Below are positions 42,193-50,134 of a stretch of 64,000 bases of DNA, in pieces. Origin of the DNA: Cereibacter azotoformans (GTDB lineage Bacteria; Pseudomonadota; Alphaproteobacteria; Rhodobacterales; Rhodobacteraceae); contig JAGFXX010000001.1 of assembly GCA_017599285.1 (NCBI GenBank), positions 1,798,001 through 1,862,000 of the forward strand, read 5' to 3'. The first letter of the stretch is position 1; each line of letters begins with the position of its first letter. Below the pieces are notes generated by a model. The model was not told the DNA's origin, ran no database searches, and saw only the letters and a list, made by a program, of their open reading frames with translations. The position numbers were made by a program, and so were the translations under genes.

Positions 42193-43223
42193 CCGACGCG
42201 ACACCAACTCCTTATCTCGTCAAGGTCCCCAGGCGCGATCCGTGGCACATCAGGGACGGAAAGAAGCGCATCTCGACCGGAGAGACCGACAGGTCGAAGG
42301 CGACGGCGGTCCTCATGGACTACATCGGGAAGCGAAAGGGCGCGACACGCGCCGCGGCAGGCCCGTCTGCCGGCACCGTCTCGGACCTCCTTCGCGCCTG
42401 GGCGGATATCCGTCGCGAGGAAAACGCCCGGTCCTACGAGACGAAGTGGAAATACGTGGTGGCGACTATTGAGCGCCACGCCGGCCGCCTGACCCTCCCT
42501 GTCGTCGACAAGGCGTGGTCCAGGCGATACGCGAAGGCCCGCTATGCTGAAGGGGTCGCCCACGCCACCGTCCGGCAAGAGCTGCAGGTCCTGTCCAGCG
42601 CATGGAAGATCGCGAGGGGTGATCGCGCCACGTACCTCGACCTCCCGGACTTCGTGCTGCCGCCGCCCTCCGATCCGCGGGACGTCTTCCTTACGAAGGA
42701 CGAAGCGAGGGCGTTGCTCGCAGCGTGCGAATGGCCGCACATCCGCCTGTTCATCCGTATCGCCTTGGCGACGGGTGGTCGTCCCGGTGCAGTGCTCGCA
42801 TTGAAGTGGCCGAGGGTCGATTTCGCCGCCGGCATCATCAATCTTCGATCCTATAAGCCCAGCGAGGCGGAGCACCTGAAGAAGGCGGCGAGGGTCCCCA
42901 TCGAAGAGGATGTAGCGGAGGACCTGATGGCCGCACGTGAAGCGGCGCAGACGGACCATGTCGTAGAATTCCGTGGGCGGCCGATGAAGTCCGTGCGGAA
43001 AGCTTTCGCGACCGTCGTCGAGAAGGTCGGGCTCGATCCAGAGGTGATCACGCCGCACGTCCTGCGGCACTCTGCGGCGACGTGGATGGCGCAGGCAGGC
43101 GTGGACATGTGGCAGATCGCGGGATTCCTCGGACACCGGGACACCACGATGGTGATGCAGGTCTATGGGCACCACCACCCAGACTACATGCGCGGAGCCT
43201 CGCGGGCCGTGTCCCTGAAATAA
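42189..43223 (+). CDS. Tyrosine recombinase integrase
   Basis: A 344-residue integrase. N-terminal arm-binding part (KRISTGETDRSKATAVLMDY), core-binding SAM-like domain (LLRAWADIRREENARSYETK), catalytic domain with Arg in ATGGRPGAVLALKW, HVLRHSAATWMAQAG (His-x-x-Arg), FLGHRDTTMVMQVYGHH (second His and nucleophilic Tyr). Starts at GTG 42189 within the repressor stop. It should act on the tRNA-Thr core, though it lies more than 7 kb from the attachment point in the circular phage genome. Confidence 0.93.
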   Translation: MTDATPTPYLVKVPRRDPWHIRDGKKRISTGETDRSKATAVLMDYIGKRKGATRAAAGPSAGTVSDLLRAWADIRREENARSYETKWKYVVATIERHAGRLTLPVVDKAWSRRYAKARYAEGVAHATVRQELQVLSSAWKIARGDRATYLDLPDFVLPPPSDPRDVFLTKDEARALLAACEWPHIRLFIRIALATGGRPGAVLALKWPRVDFAAGIINLRSYKPSEAEHLKKAARVPIEEDVAEDLMAAREAAQTDHVVEFRGRPMKSVRKAFATVVEKVGLDPEVITPHVLRHSAATWMAQAGVDMWQIAGFLGHRDTTMVMQVYGHHHPDYMRGASRAVSLK

Positions 43224-43226
43224 CGA

Positions 43227-43246
43227 AGGGCGGCTCGCGCCGCCCT
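43227..43246. terminator. Bidirectional terminator between integrase and helicase genes
   Basis: AGGGCGGC-TCGC-GCCGCCCT, a perfect 8-bp stem with 4-nt loop between two convergent genes. T-run weak on both sides (CTCTCGACCTTCTC). Confidence 0.55.
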
Positions 43247-43272
43247 CTCGACCTTCTCGACCCATCTCGACA

Positions 43273-44604
43273 TCACCTCCGGATGCGCTCTTCCTCCGTC
43301 CTGATGTCATCGATCTTCGCAGCCATGGCTTCGCGATCGGGCGCTCCCGGTCGGAACTTCAGCTTCTCGCCGCCAGCCTCGTACTCGGCCTGCCGAGCGA
43401 AATCGCCACTCGGGACATCCCACACGGCTCCAGCACCGGCACGCGTCGCCGTGCAGGGCACGATCTTCCCCTCGGTCTCGAGGATATTGAGGGCCCGCGT
43501 GATCTGCGCCTTCGTCGCGGTCGGGATGATGCCGGCGAGCGCTCCGCAAGAGAGCTCCTCGACACCGTATGTGCTCGAGGATTTTTGCACGAAAGGGGAC
43601 CTCAGCTCGGCGGCCGCGCGGATGATGATCGGCAGCTCCAGCTTCAGTTCTTCCATCACCACGGCGTCGGACTCATCGAGACGCGCTGCGATAGTACCTC
43701 CACCGCCTTCGGTCACCGCCGAGATGGTCTTCTCGCTCGCATCGCGGATGGCGGGGAAAATTTTGAATGCAAGGTCGCAGCCGGTCAAATTGGTCTTGAA
43801 GGTCCCGATCCACAACTGGTCTGCCGGATCGTCGAGGTTGAAGTTTTCGAAGACGCCCTTCGGCGCGGGCACCATGACGCCGAAATGCCTGGCGGAGTTG
43901 ACCAGCATCGCGGATCCGCGGGCCGACGCGATTAGCTCGGCCGGGCTGACCTTCTCTGTCAATTTGGCTCCGATGCCTTTCGTCAGGTGCCCGAAACCCA
44001 TCCCGGCGCACCTGGTCCGGCTGCAGAAGCTGTTCAGGAAGCTCACCGTGTTCCGCGCCGAGATGCCGTCGAGGTATTCGGTATCCGCGAGCGATGTCAG
44101 CGTGTCCAGGACGAAGAGATCAGGCTTGAAATCCGCGATCGAGCCGAAGAGCTCCTTTCCGAAGGTCGTCGGCATGCCGTTCTCCCCGAATACACGCTCG
44201 GGGCTCTGCATGTCGAGCAGGAAGTCCTGGACGGACACGACAGCCAGTCGGCCGGCTTCCTGCGCTTCGAGAAAATGGCGCTTGCACCCGGGGATCGACT
44301 GGATGCTATGGATGATGTTCTCCTGCGTCTCCTCACCGTAGACCAGGACGACGCGGAGCGGGCGGTCATGGACGCGCTCGCCGAGGAAATGGAAGCGGCC
44401 GGTGGCGGCAGCCTCGATGCCCGCTTTGCGCGATCCCGTCGACTTGCCGGACCCGCCGTCGGTGAACAGGAACGACATGGCATTCATGGGGATGGCGAGG
44501 CCGTCGAGATACTGCTGAGGCGGAAGGTCGACAGCGACCTGAGCTGACGTCAGCGACATGCGCTGCAGGAGTGAGGGCGCGATCGCGCCGGTTACGGCAT
44601 TCAT
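43273..44604 (-). CDS. RepA-like hexameric replicative helicase (AAA/RecA-fold ATPase)
   Basis: A 443-residue ATPase. Walker A FTDGGSGKSTGSRKAG at about residue 50, a glutamate motif VVLVYGEETQENI, Walker B DLFVLDTLTSLAD, then GFGHLTKGIGAKLTEKVSPA and GSAMLVNSARHFGVM, the order seen in RepA/RSF1010-type and phage helicases. C-terminal winged helix (GIIPTATKAQITRALNILET). Start ATG 44604 has GGAGATCACC before it. Likely phage replication partner of the primase at 19 kb; transcribed leftward with the 231-residue gene. Confidence 0.75.
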   Translation of the reverse strand: MNAVTGAIAPSLLQRMSLTSAQVAVDLPPQQYLDGLAIPMNAMSFLFTDGGSGKSTGSRKAGIEAAATGRFHFLGERVHDRPLRVVLVYGEETQENIIHSIQSIPGCKRHFLEAQEAGRLAVVSVQDFLLDMQSPERVFGENGMPTTFGKELFGSIADFKPDLFVLDTLTSLADTEYLDGISARNTVSFLNSFCSRTRCAGMGFGHLTKGIGAKLTEKVSPAELIASARGSAMLVNSARHFGVMVPAPKGVFENFNLDDPADQLWIGTFKTNLTGCDLAFKIFPAIRDASEKTISAVTEGGGGTIAARLDESDAVVMEELKLELPIIIRAAAELRSPFVQKSSSTYGVEELSCGALAGIIPTATKAQITRALNILETEGKIVPCTATRAGAGAVWDVPSGDFARQAEYEAGGEKLKFRPGAPDREAMAAKIDDIRTEEERIRR

Positions 44605-44624
44605 GGTGATCTCCATGCTGATGT

Positions 44625-45320
44625 TCAGGCGTTGAGGAAGGACAGGGTGAGGTCGGTCGCTTCGCGCTCGGCGCGCGGAAGCAGGGGGATCTCGTCTGCG
44701 AGCTCGAGCTCCTCGCAGGTGAGCTGCGCGTCGCCGATCGGATCCTGGGTCGTCGCGGACAGCCCTGCGAAGGAGAGGAAATCGGGGCGGTGGAAGGCGC
44801 TCACGCCATCGAGGGCGAGGCAGCAGAGAGCGAGCGACCGCTTCAGGAAGGGCTTCACCTTGGCCGAGCGGAAAGCACGCCGGGTGCTGGCTTCGTGGAA
44901 CAGCAGTTCCGCCCGGAGGTCGTCCAGGTGGCCGAGGAGCTGGGTGGCCTGCTTACTGGTCGGCTTGACGATCTCCAGGTTCCACGGGCCGCCCTCTAGG
45001 CGATAGCTCACGAGCGACGCGGTAGCCCCGACCGACAGAAGAAGCTCGGCCAGCTCCTCGGCGGTGATCTCCATCTGGTCGGAGTGCCCGAGCGCGCCGC
45101 GGCCGAGGCGCCGGAAGCGCTCGGTCACGAAATCGACGTCGCGGATGATCTGGCCGAAAATCTCACCGCCGATGGCCTTCGGGGCGATGTAGACGGAGGG
45201 CTTCTGCGCGATGGCGGGGAGCGGCTGGACGGTGACGGTGGCGGGCTCAGGCCGGCTGGAGGGTGTGACGAGCGCCGCCGGCGAGGCGCTCCAGTCGAAG
45301 AGTGTGGGCTGCATGAGCAT
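44625..45320 (-). CDS. Hypothetical early protein upstream of the helicase
   Basis: A 231-residue protein. After an opening MLMQPTLFDWSAS and Pro-rich linker, residues about 50-230 are mostly helical (AEELAELLLSVGATASLVSY; LKRSLALCCLALDGVSAFHR). No family recognised. ATG 45320 follows GGAGACC. It precedes the helicase by 20 bp and comes first after element B, so it may load or regulate the helicase; that is context only. Confidence 0.6.
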   Translation of the reverse strand: MLMQPTLFDWSASPAALVTPSSRPEPATVTVQPLPAIAQKPSVYIAPKAIGGEIFGQIIRDVDFVTERFRRLGRGALGHSDQMEITAEELAELLLSVGATASLVSYRLEGGPWNLEIVKPTSKQATQLLGHLDDLRAELLFHEASTRRAFRSAKVKPFLKRSLALCCLALDGVSAFHRPDFLSFAGLSATTQDPIGDAQLTCEELELADEIPLLPRAEREATDLTLSFLNA

Positions 45321-45367
45321 GACGGTCTCCGGATGATGTGGAGACATGCTCGCGCGTGCGGCGGCGT

Positions 45368-45482
45368 CGGTCAGCGCATGGTGACGTAGCTTTTGAGGCT
45401 CTCGGACGGCCGAAAGCGCGGAAAACACCAGTGAAATAAGGGAAAAGTCACTTCCTGTTTCTCACCATCCAACTTTCACTTT
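45368..45482 (-). promoter_or_regulatory. Early regulatory element, copy B (115 bp, leftward)
   Basis: Reverse complement of copy A at 18917-19031 in every conserved block and with identical spacing: AAAGTGAAAGTTGG at 45469-45482, GAAACAGGAAGT, CCTTATTT, GTTTTC, GTC-GAGAG, and the long 3' block ending CTGACCG at 45368. Forty-eight bp before the 231-residue gene. It is the regulatory entry to the leftward helicase unit. Confidence 0.75.
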
Positions 45483-45551
45483 TCGGCTGGTGCGTCCGCC
45501 CGGGATTTCGCGCCCAGCCGGTAGCCTCGGTGGAAATCGGAGGAGACCGGC

Positions 45552-46205
45552 ATGACGCGAAGCAATCGCATGCGGGACTATCAGGCCGCACTCGCCGGCC
45601 TCGGCTATGACCCGGGGCCGCTCGACGGGACATGGGGACCTAAAACGGCAGCCGCGGCGCGGGCGCTGCTTGCTGCCGCTGGATCGCCTTACAGCCCGGG
45701 TCCGGCGGCCGCAGCCGCGCCCACCACTGTCCGCTTTGACCCGCCAGCCTACGGCGACATGACGCGCGTGTTCGGGGAGGCAGGCGGACCGGACTGCACC
45801 GCCGGGAAGGTCGCCCTGCAGATCGCCTTTCGGATCGCCTGGGAGCAGTCTACGACCGTGACGTCCTTCCGGTGCCACCGTCTGCTCGCGCCGTCCTTCA
45901 CGTCCATCTTCGCTGCGGCCGTCTCGCACTACGGTGAGGCCCGCTTCCGCGAGCTACGGCTCGATATGTGGGGAGGGTGCTATGCTGACCGGCCGATGCG
46001 TGGTGGGTCCAAGAAGAGCACGCACGCGTGGGGCGCAGCTGTCGACGTCGATCCAGAACGGAATCAGCTGAGCTGGGGTCGCACGAAGGCCTCGATGGCT
46101 GCGCCGGAATACGAAGCATGGTGGCGGATCGTTGAGGCGCACGGGGCGATCAGTCTCGGACGCACGCAAGATCGCGACTGGATGCATCTTCAATTTTGCA
46201 AATGA
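45552..46205 (+). CDS. Endolysin: peptidoglycan-binding domain plus M15 peptidase
   Basis: A 217-residue lysis enzyme. Residues 8-45 (YQAALAGLGYDPGPLDGTWG) form a peptidoglycan-binding-1-like repeat; residues from about 100 contain an M15-type metallopeptidase: STHAWGAAVDVDPERNQ gives the first His and Asp, DWMHLQF the last His. It should cut peptide crosslinks or stems. Strong site AGGAGA precedes ATG 45552. First gene of the rightward lysis cassette. Confidence 0.85.
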   Translation: MTRSNRMRDYQAALAGLGYDPGPLDGTWGPKTAAAARALLAAAGSPYSPGPAAAAAPTTVRFDPPAYGDMTRVFGEAGGPDCTAGKVALQIAFRIAWEQSTTVTSFRCHRLLAPSFTSIFAAAVSHYGEARFRELRLDMWGGCYADRPMRGGSKKSTHAWGAAVDVDPERNQLSWGRTKASMAAPEYEAWWRIVEAHGAISLGRTQDRDWMHLQFCK

Positions 46206-46218
46206 AAATGAGGTCGAG

Positions 46219-46404
46219 ATGACGAAAACCGTTCAAGTGGCCGTCCTTGCGCTTCTGGCGCTCAACGCCTTCTTGACCGTCGGAGCCACGCAGACATCGC
46301 TTGACCGGACCGGCGCGATCGCAGGCGCGATGATCCAAGGCTTCGTCGCGGTCACGCGCAATCAGATCGAGCTTCACTCTGCGTGCCGCGGGGTGCGCGC
46401 ATGA
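46219..46404 (+). CDS. Small membrane protein, holin candidate
   Basis: Sixty-one residues with one N-terminal membrane helix (VAVLALLALNAFLTVG). Between endolysin and spanins, so holin or pinholin is possible. ATG 46219 preceded by GAGGTCGAG. Overlaps the next gene by 4 bp. Confidence 0.55.
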   Translation: MTKTVQVAVLALLALNAFLTVGATQTSLDRTGAIAGAMIQGFVAVTRNQIELHSACRGVRA

Positions 46405-46604
46405 AGACCTGGAAGCGCGAGGTCGCGCTAGGACTCCTAGCTTACTGCGCCGGCCTCGGCGCCTACGTCGCGTGGACCGGCTCGGCCGCGGGCATGTCCG
46501 TGCTCGAGCTCTGGCTGCCCGGATCATACCTATTCGCCGCCGGAGCTTTCGGTCTCGACTCGTGGTCGAAGCAGGTCCGGCCTCCGCAAGGTCCTCAAGG
46601 ATGA
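46401..46604 (+). CDS. Small two-TM membrane protein, holin candidate
   Basis: Sixty-seven residues: two hydrophobic segments (ALGLLAYCAGLGAYVAW; LELWLPGSYLFAAGAFGL) and a charged C-terminus, the layout of class II holins. ATGA overlaps on both sides put it in the lysis operon. Confidence 0.6.
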   Translation: MKTWKREVALGLLAYCAGLGAYVAWTGSAAGMSVLELWLPGSYLFAAGAFGLDSWSKQVRPPQGPQG

Positions 46605-46909
46605 CCGCCGCTCTCTATATACTGGGCCGCTTCGCCGGTCCGCTGGCCGCCGTCCTCGGCGTCGTGGCGCTCCTTCTATATGTGCAGGTGCTCCGGCGTG
46701 ACGTGCAGGCGGCGCGGGCTGATGCGGTGCAGGCCGAAGCGCGGGCGGCGGCCGTGGCCGAGGTAGCTGAGAAGGTCCGGAGGCAGGCGCAGGCGCTCGA
46801 GGCGTCGCGTGCGAGGCTTGCTGACGAGTTGATGGCGGATAGGAGCCGGATCCAGGATGCCGCCGGCGCGTGCCTCGATGAGCCGCTTCCGGCCGATCTG
46901 CTGGACTGA
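46601..46909 (+). CDS. Inner-membrane spanin, Rz-like
   Basis: A 102-residue protein: N-terminal membrane anchor (AGPLAAVLGVVALLLYVQVL), then a periplasmic coiled coil (RRDVQAARADAVQAEARAAA, KVRRQAQALEASRARLADEL). Size and layout equal i-spanins, which fuse inner and outer membrane at lysis with the lipoprotein partner encoded next. Confidence 0.75.
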   Translation: MTAALYILGRFAGPLAAVLGVVALLLYVQVLRRDVQAARADAVQAEARAAAVAEVAEKVRRQAQALEASRARLADELMADRSRIQDAAGACLDEPLPADLLD

Positions 46910-46936
46910 AGGCTAGATAGGTCGAGAGGAAGAAGA

Positions 46937-47179
46937 GTGGGCGAAGGAAAAGTGGCGACAGTTCTGGCGGCGGCTCTGGTGTGTCTGGCCGGGTGCGGTG
47001 GCGAACGGGTCGAGGTCGAGAAGGTCAAGGTCCCGGTGTTCGAGGTGACATGCCCGGATCCAGAAGCGCGGACCAGCCTCTCCGACGGGTCCACATGGCG
47101 CGATCTGGCTCTCTCTCGCTCGGAGGCTTTGCACGGCTGGCGCGCCTGCCACGACGCGCTTTCCATCGCGCAGGACTAG
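46937..47179 (+). CDS. Outer-membrane spanin lipoprotein, Rz1-like
   Basis: An 80-residue protein starting at GTG 46937 (or GTG 46952) with a lipoprotein signal VLAAALVCLAGC and Val/Lys-rich mature region, followed by a Cys-containing C-terminal helix. Sits directly after the Rz-like gene. GAGAGGAAGAA precedes the start; it belongs to the dispersed GGTCGAGAGGA repeat. Confidence 0.7.
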   Translation: MGEGKVATVLAAALVCLAGCGGERVEVEKVKVPVFEVTCPDPEARTSLSDGSTWRDLALSRSEALHGWRACHDALSIAQD

Positions 47180-47182
47180 GTC

Positions 47183-47623
47183 CTACTGGGTCAACGCCCA
47201 CCCAGCGACCCAGCTTGCGGCGAGAGACACGAACAGCACCCATCCGGCGGACGTAGTGAGGAATACGAGCCAGGCCGGGAAGAGCGGGATCGACGCCAGC
47301 ATGGCGCCTCCGGCGACGACGAAATGGCCCACGATCGCCAGCCAGATCATCGCCTTCCCGAAACGGCCCTCCCAGTCCAGTCCGGCGAAAAGCGACACAA
47401 GAAGCGCGGCCGTCACCACCGGCAGGCCGACGTACAGAAGCGGCCGCTCGGAAATAAAATGGTGATGCCGCGTCACGTAGAGAGGCGCCCGGTCCAGTTC
47501 CGACATGATATCCCGCACGACCTCGAGGCAGAGCCACGCGTGAAGGCCCACCAGCGCGGGCGCGAGGACCGGCAGCAGCCCGGCGAGCGACAGAAGAACG
47601 AATTCGGGCAGCGAACGAAGCAT
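47183..47623 (-). CDS. Four-TM membrane protein paired with AAA+ ATPase
   Basis: A 146-residue hydrophobic protein with four predicted helices: about 7-33 (FVLLSLAGLLPVLAPALVGL), 62-83 (LLYVGLPVVTAALLVSLFAG), 90-110 (AMIWLAIVGHFVVAGGAML) and 115-142 (LFPAWLVFLTTSAGWVLFVS). A short loop has RHHHF. No family recognised. Its start is 11 bp after the ATPase stop, so the two form an operon. A membrane effector is one reading. Confidence 0.65.
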   Translation of the reverse strand: MLRSLPEFVLLSLAGLLPVLAPALVGLHAWLCLEVVRDIMSELDRAPLYVTRHHHFISERPLLYVGLPVVTAALLVSLFAGLDWEGRFGKAMIWLAIVGHFVVAGGAMLASIPLFPAWLVFLTTSAGWVLFVSLAASWVAGWALTQ

Positions 47624-47634
47624 GACGACACCTA

Positions 47635-49212
47635 TTAATGAAGGACCGGTTGACGATTGACTGCGCGCAGGCGCGCCTTGATGCGATCGAGCGCGCGGAG
47701 GGTCATCCGCCCGCTCTCGATGCCGTCCACGACTGCGGCGATGACGCTCTCGTCCACCGCGAGATCTCCCAGGGCCCGGCGGACGGTGGCGAGCAGGTCA
47801 GCTCCAGTGGGGTAGCCCACCTCGAAAACCGTGACGCGATCAAGGAGCGGCGCCGGAAGTCCGGCGAGGCTATTCGCCGTCAGGATCCAGCTGATGCGGC
47901 TGAGGTCGATCTGGTCTTGCAGGTATGGGCACCGATAGCTCTCTGCGGTGGAGCGCTGGAGAAGAGGCAGGAGCGCCGTCCGCGGATCGCCGCCCGTGCC
48001 GCCTGTGCTGACCTTCTCGACCTCGTCGAGGATCAGCAGCGGATTTGCGGTCTGGCTCGAGTGGATACGGATTACAGGCTCGCCAGGGTGGGAATGCCCC
48101 CATTGAAAGTCGCTCCCGCCGATGGAAAATGCGCCGCACATGGTGCTCCCTTCGAGTCGCACGGATGCGAGCTCCGCGATCCGCGCGAGCGTCATCGCCA
48201 GATGGGTCTTGCCGCAGCCTGGTGGGCCGACCAGGAGCACAGGCGGCAGCGTGAAGCCGCGCCCTTCATCTAGCGAGTCGAGCGCGCCTTGCCTTAGGTA
48301 TTCCAGTGCGCCAGGGACCCACGGACTGATCGCAAAAGTCTCGGCGAAGACCGTATCGACGCGGTCGATGGTGACCGGACCAGCGACCCGCTTTGGTGCC
48401 GCGAGCTCGATGCGCATACGGTCGCGCACGACGGCTCGATCAGACGACGAGGTGGAGAGCTTCGTCAGATCGAGGGAGCACCGATGCACGATGACGTGCC
48501 CGGCCGGGATCGGCGCTTCGACCGGCAGTCCGACCTCTTTATCCACGCTCGGCACGATATGCTCCTTTTTAAGCGCGACCTCCTTCAGTCTGGCGGCTTC
48601 CTCCTTCGCCATTCGCGCCTGCCTCTCGGCTCGCAAGGCGTCGCGCCTAGCGATGTAGCGGCGGAAGTCCTCCGCCTGAGCTGAGAGGGGTGGGAGCTTG
48701 ACGAGGCGCCGGAACAGCCTGACCCTAGCGACTTGCTCGCGCAGCAGTTCGAAATCGGCGCGGCAGTATCTAGCGACTTTCTCCGCGACTTCGAGGACGC
48801 TCAAGTGGTCGTCTTGCACATCGCACAGCGCGAGCCGGACCGCCGCCGTGTGTCGCGACCGGAGCTGAAACTCCTCGCGCCTCCGGATGCGCCACCTGAT
48901 TGCCTGCGGCGTCGGGCCGATGCTCATCGACACGAGCAGTCGCTCCCGCGCCGTGCCGATCACCCTCCTCCAGTCGCCGTGACCTGCCGGTCTGACGCGC
49001 TTTTCGATGTCGCCGAAGGGGAGGTCGCACCACTTCCGGAAGATGGTCCTGTAGACCTCCAGCGTCGCCGGCTGACCGGACAGAGTGGCGATCTGCGCGA
49101 GCTCGTGATGCAGATCCGCGTCCGCGTCTCTCCGGTCATGCCAGGACGCGCGGAGGCAGGCCGGCGTGAGATCGTGCAGGCTGAAGGCCTTTCGGGTCGG
49201 GTAGTCGGACAT
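47635..49212 (-). CDS. Lon-like AAA+ ATPase without protease domain
   Basis: A 525-residue protein. Residues 1-260 are helical with a coiled coil (RRDALRAERQARMAKEEAAR). The AAA+ module follows: Walker A LLVGPPGCGKTHLAMT, GAFSIGGSDFQWGHSHPGEP as in the Lon pore region, Walker B PLLILDEVEK, and WILTANSLAGLPAPLLDRVT, nearly the Lon sensor/Arg-finger block. No Ser-Lys protease domain follows. ATG 49212 is used, GTG 49218 possible; GTAGGAGG is in a hairpin at 49236-49274. Located next to attR, outside the lysis operon and in opposite orientation, like a lysogenic-conversion gene. Confidence 0.75.
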   Translation of the reverse strand: MSDYPTRKAFSLHDLTPACLRASWHDRRDADADLHHELAQIATLSGQPATLEVYRTIFRKWCDLPFGDIEKRVRPAGHGDWRRVIGTARERLLVSMSIGPTPQAIRWRIRRREEFQLRSRHTAAVRLALCDVQDDHLSVLEVAEKVARYCRADFELLREQVARVRLFRRLVKLPPLSAQAEDFRRYIARRDALRAERQARMAKEEAARLKEVALKKEHIVPSVDKEVGLPVEAPIPAGHVIVHRCSLDLTKLSTSSSDRAVVRDRMRIELAAPKRVAGPVTIDRVDTVFAETFAISPWVPGALEYLRQGALDSLDEGRGFTLPPVLLVGPPGCGKTHLAMTLARIAELASVRLEGSTMCGAFSIGGSDFQWGHSHPGEPVIRIHSSQTANPLLILDEVEKVSTGGTGGDPRTALLPLLQRSTAESYRCPYLQDQIDLSRISWILTANSLAGLPAPLLDRVTVFEVGYPTGADLLATVRRALGDLAVDESVIAAVVDGIESGRMTLRALDRIKARLRAVNRQPVLH

Positions 49213-49673
49213 GGTCACCAGCCGCCGGCGGCGGCCCTCCTACGAGCGTCAAGACGATGCTGAGTGGTAGGAGGCCCGGGTATCGATCCCGGCCGGGCAC
49301 GCTCATCTGGCGCCGTCGCGGGGGTATAAGGCCCGCCTGCACACCTGTGCTGCCTCCCTCTCTTCGAGGTCGGTCAGCGTATCTGGTGGAGGCGCGCCAT
49401 GTGATCCATGCAGCCCTCTTGCCATGGCGATCGTCCGCCGTCAAGTCCGCCCTTGCGGATATCCTACGAATTCCTACATCGCAGTAAGGGAGAGGGCGAG
49501 CGTTCAAATGAACGCGGCCGCGTCGGAGAGGCTGAACCGGATCGTGATCGCTTCCAGATCAGGAGCGCGACCGCTAACCTGATACGCGAAAATCTTTATG
49601 TTCACGTCGATGCGCCAACAACACAGGAATGGGTTCGTAGCGCATCAGACAGCGCGGACGAGGATCCGATGCA
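49213..49673. other. Non-coding region between AAA+ gene and attR
   Basis: No gene is seen. It carries an 8-bp hairpin CCTCCTAC (49236-49243) / GTAGGAGG (49267-49274) in the leader of the ATPase gene, a T-arm-like fragment (CCGGG-TATCGAT-CCCGG, 49276-49292) and the secondary core-like repeat at 49486. The promoter of the leftward unit should be here; not located. Confidence 0.5.
49486..49515. repeat. Secondary att-core-like sequence, right end
   Basis: With the two preceding bases, GTAAGGGAGAGGGCGAGCGT then TCAA matches attR (GTAAGGGAGAGGTCGAGAGT then TCAA) at 22 of 24 positions. It stands 200 bp left of the attR core. Related to 5311-5340 at the other end. Confidence 0.5.
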
Positions 49674-49725
49674 CACTCCCTTGGTAAGGGAGAGGTCGAG
49701 AGTTCAATCCTCTCCTGCAGCACCA
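49674..49725. repeat. attR core: displaced 3' half of tRNA-Thr
   Basis: Anticodon arm, T-arm (GAGAG/CTCTC) and acceptor 3' strand with CCA, 50/52 identical to 5170-5221. No D-arm or 5' acceptor precedes it, so it is not a tRNA gene any more. This is the original chromosomal 3' end. Confidence 0.93.
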
Positions 49726-50134
49726 TCCTTCCAGTCTCGTGACAACGGCACGCACAGGTCAGCGGATCCCCCGCCATGTGCCGCATGTGGGCCAAGCAGA
49801 CGCGCGGCAGCGATACCCGCCGCGCCGAGCGGTCTGGCCACATCCGTCAGAAAGCGCCCTTGCCTGCGGCGATCCGCGCCTTTGCGCGACTCTGAACCCC
49901 GTGCGATCTTCTTCCCTGTGAGAAAGTGATGTCTTGCAGGTAACCCTGCCGGATCCACCCGCAAGGGCAGAGTGTCCGGCTGCGTGCCCCGAGGGGCGCG
50001 AGAGCGGGGTGGCCGGTCCCGCGTCGGACCGCCACCCCGCACGGGCTTTCGAACCTCCGTGGCCCTCTTCCGCAAGTTGCGCTGGCATTTACCGCGACTT
50101 CGGGCAAATCTGCCCCCCAAAACCGGAGGGACGT
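49726..50134. other. Non-coding host DNA after attR
   Basis: About 410 bp. Several open frames on both strands lack recognisable products. It should include the terminator of the former tRNA gene and the promoter of the histidine kinase, neither of which I can place. GGAGGG at 50125 is the kinase ribosome-binding site. Confidence 0.4.

Noticed and set aside
49259..49300. tRNA-like fragment with T-arm geometry
   Set aside because: CCGGG-TATCGAT-CCCGG has the right stem and loop size but lacks the TTC loop consensus, an anticodon arm and acceptor stem; not called as tRNA.
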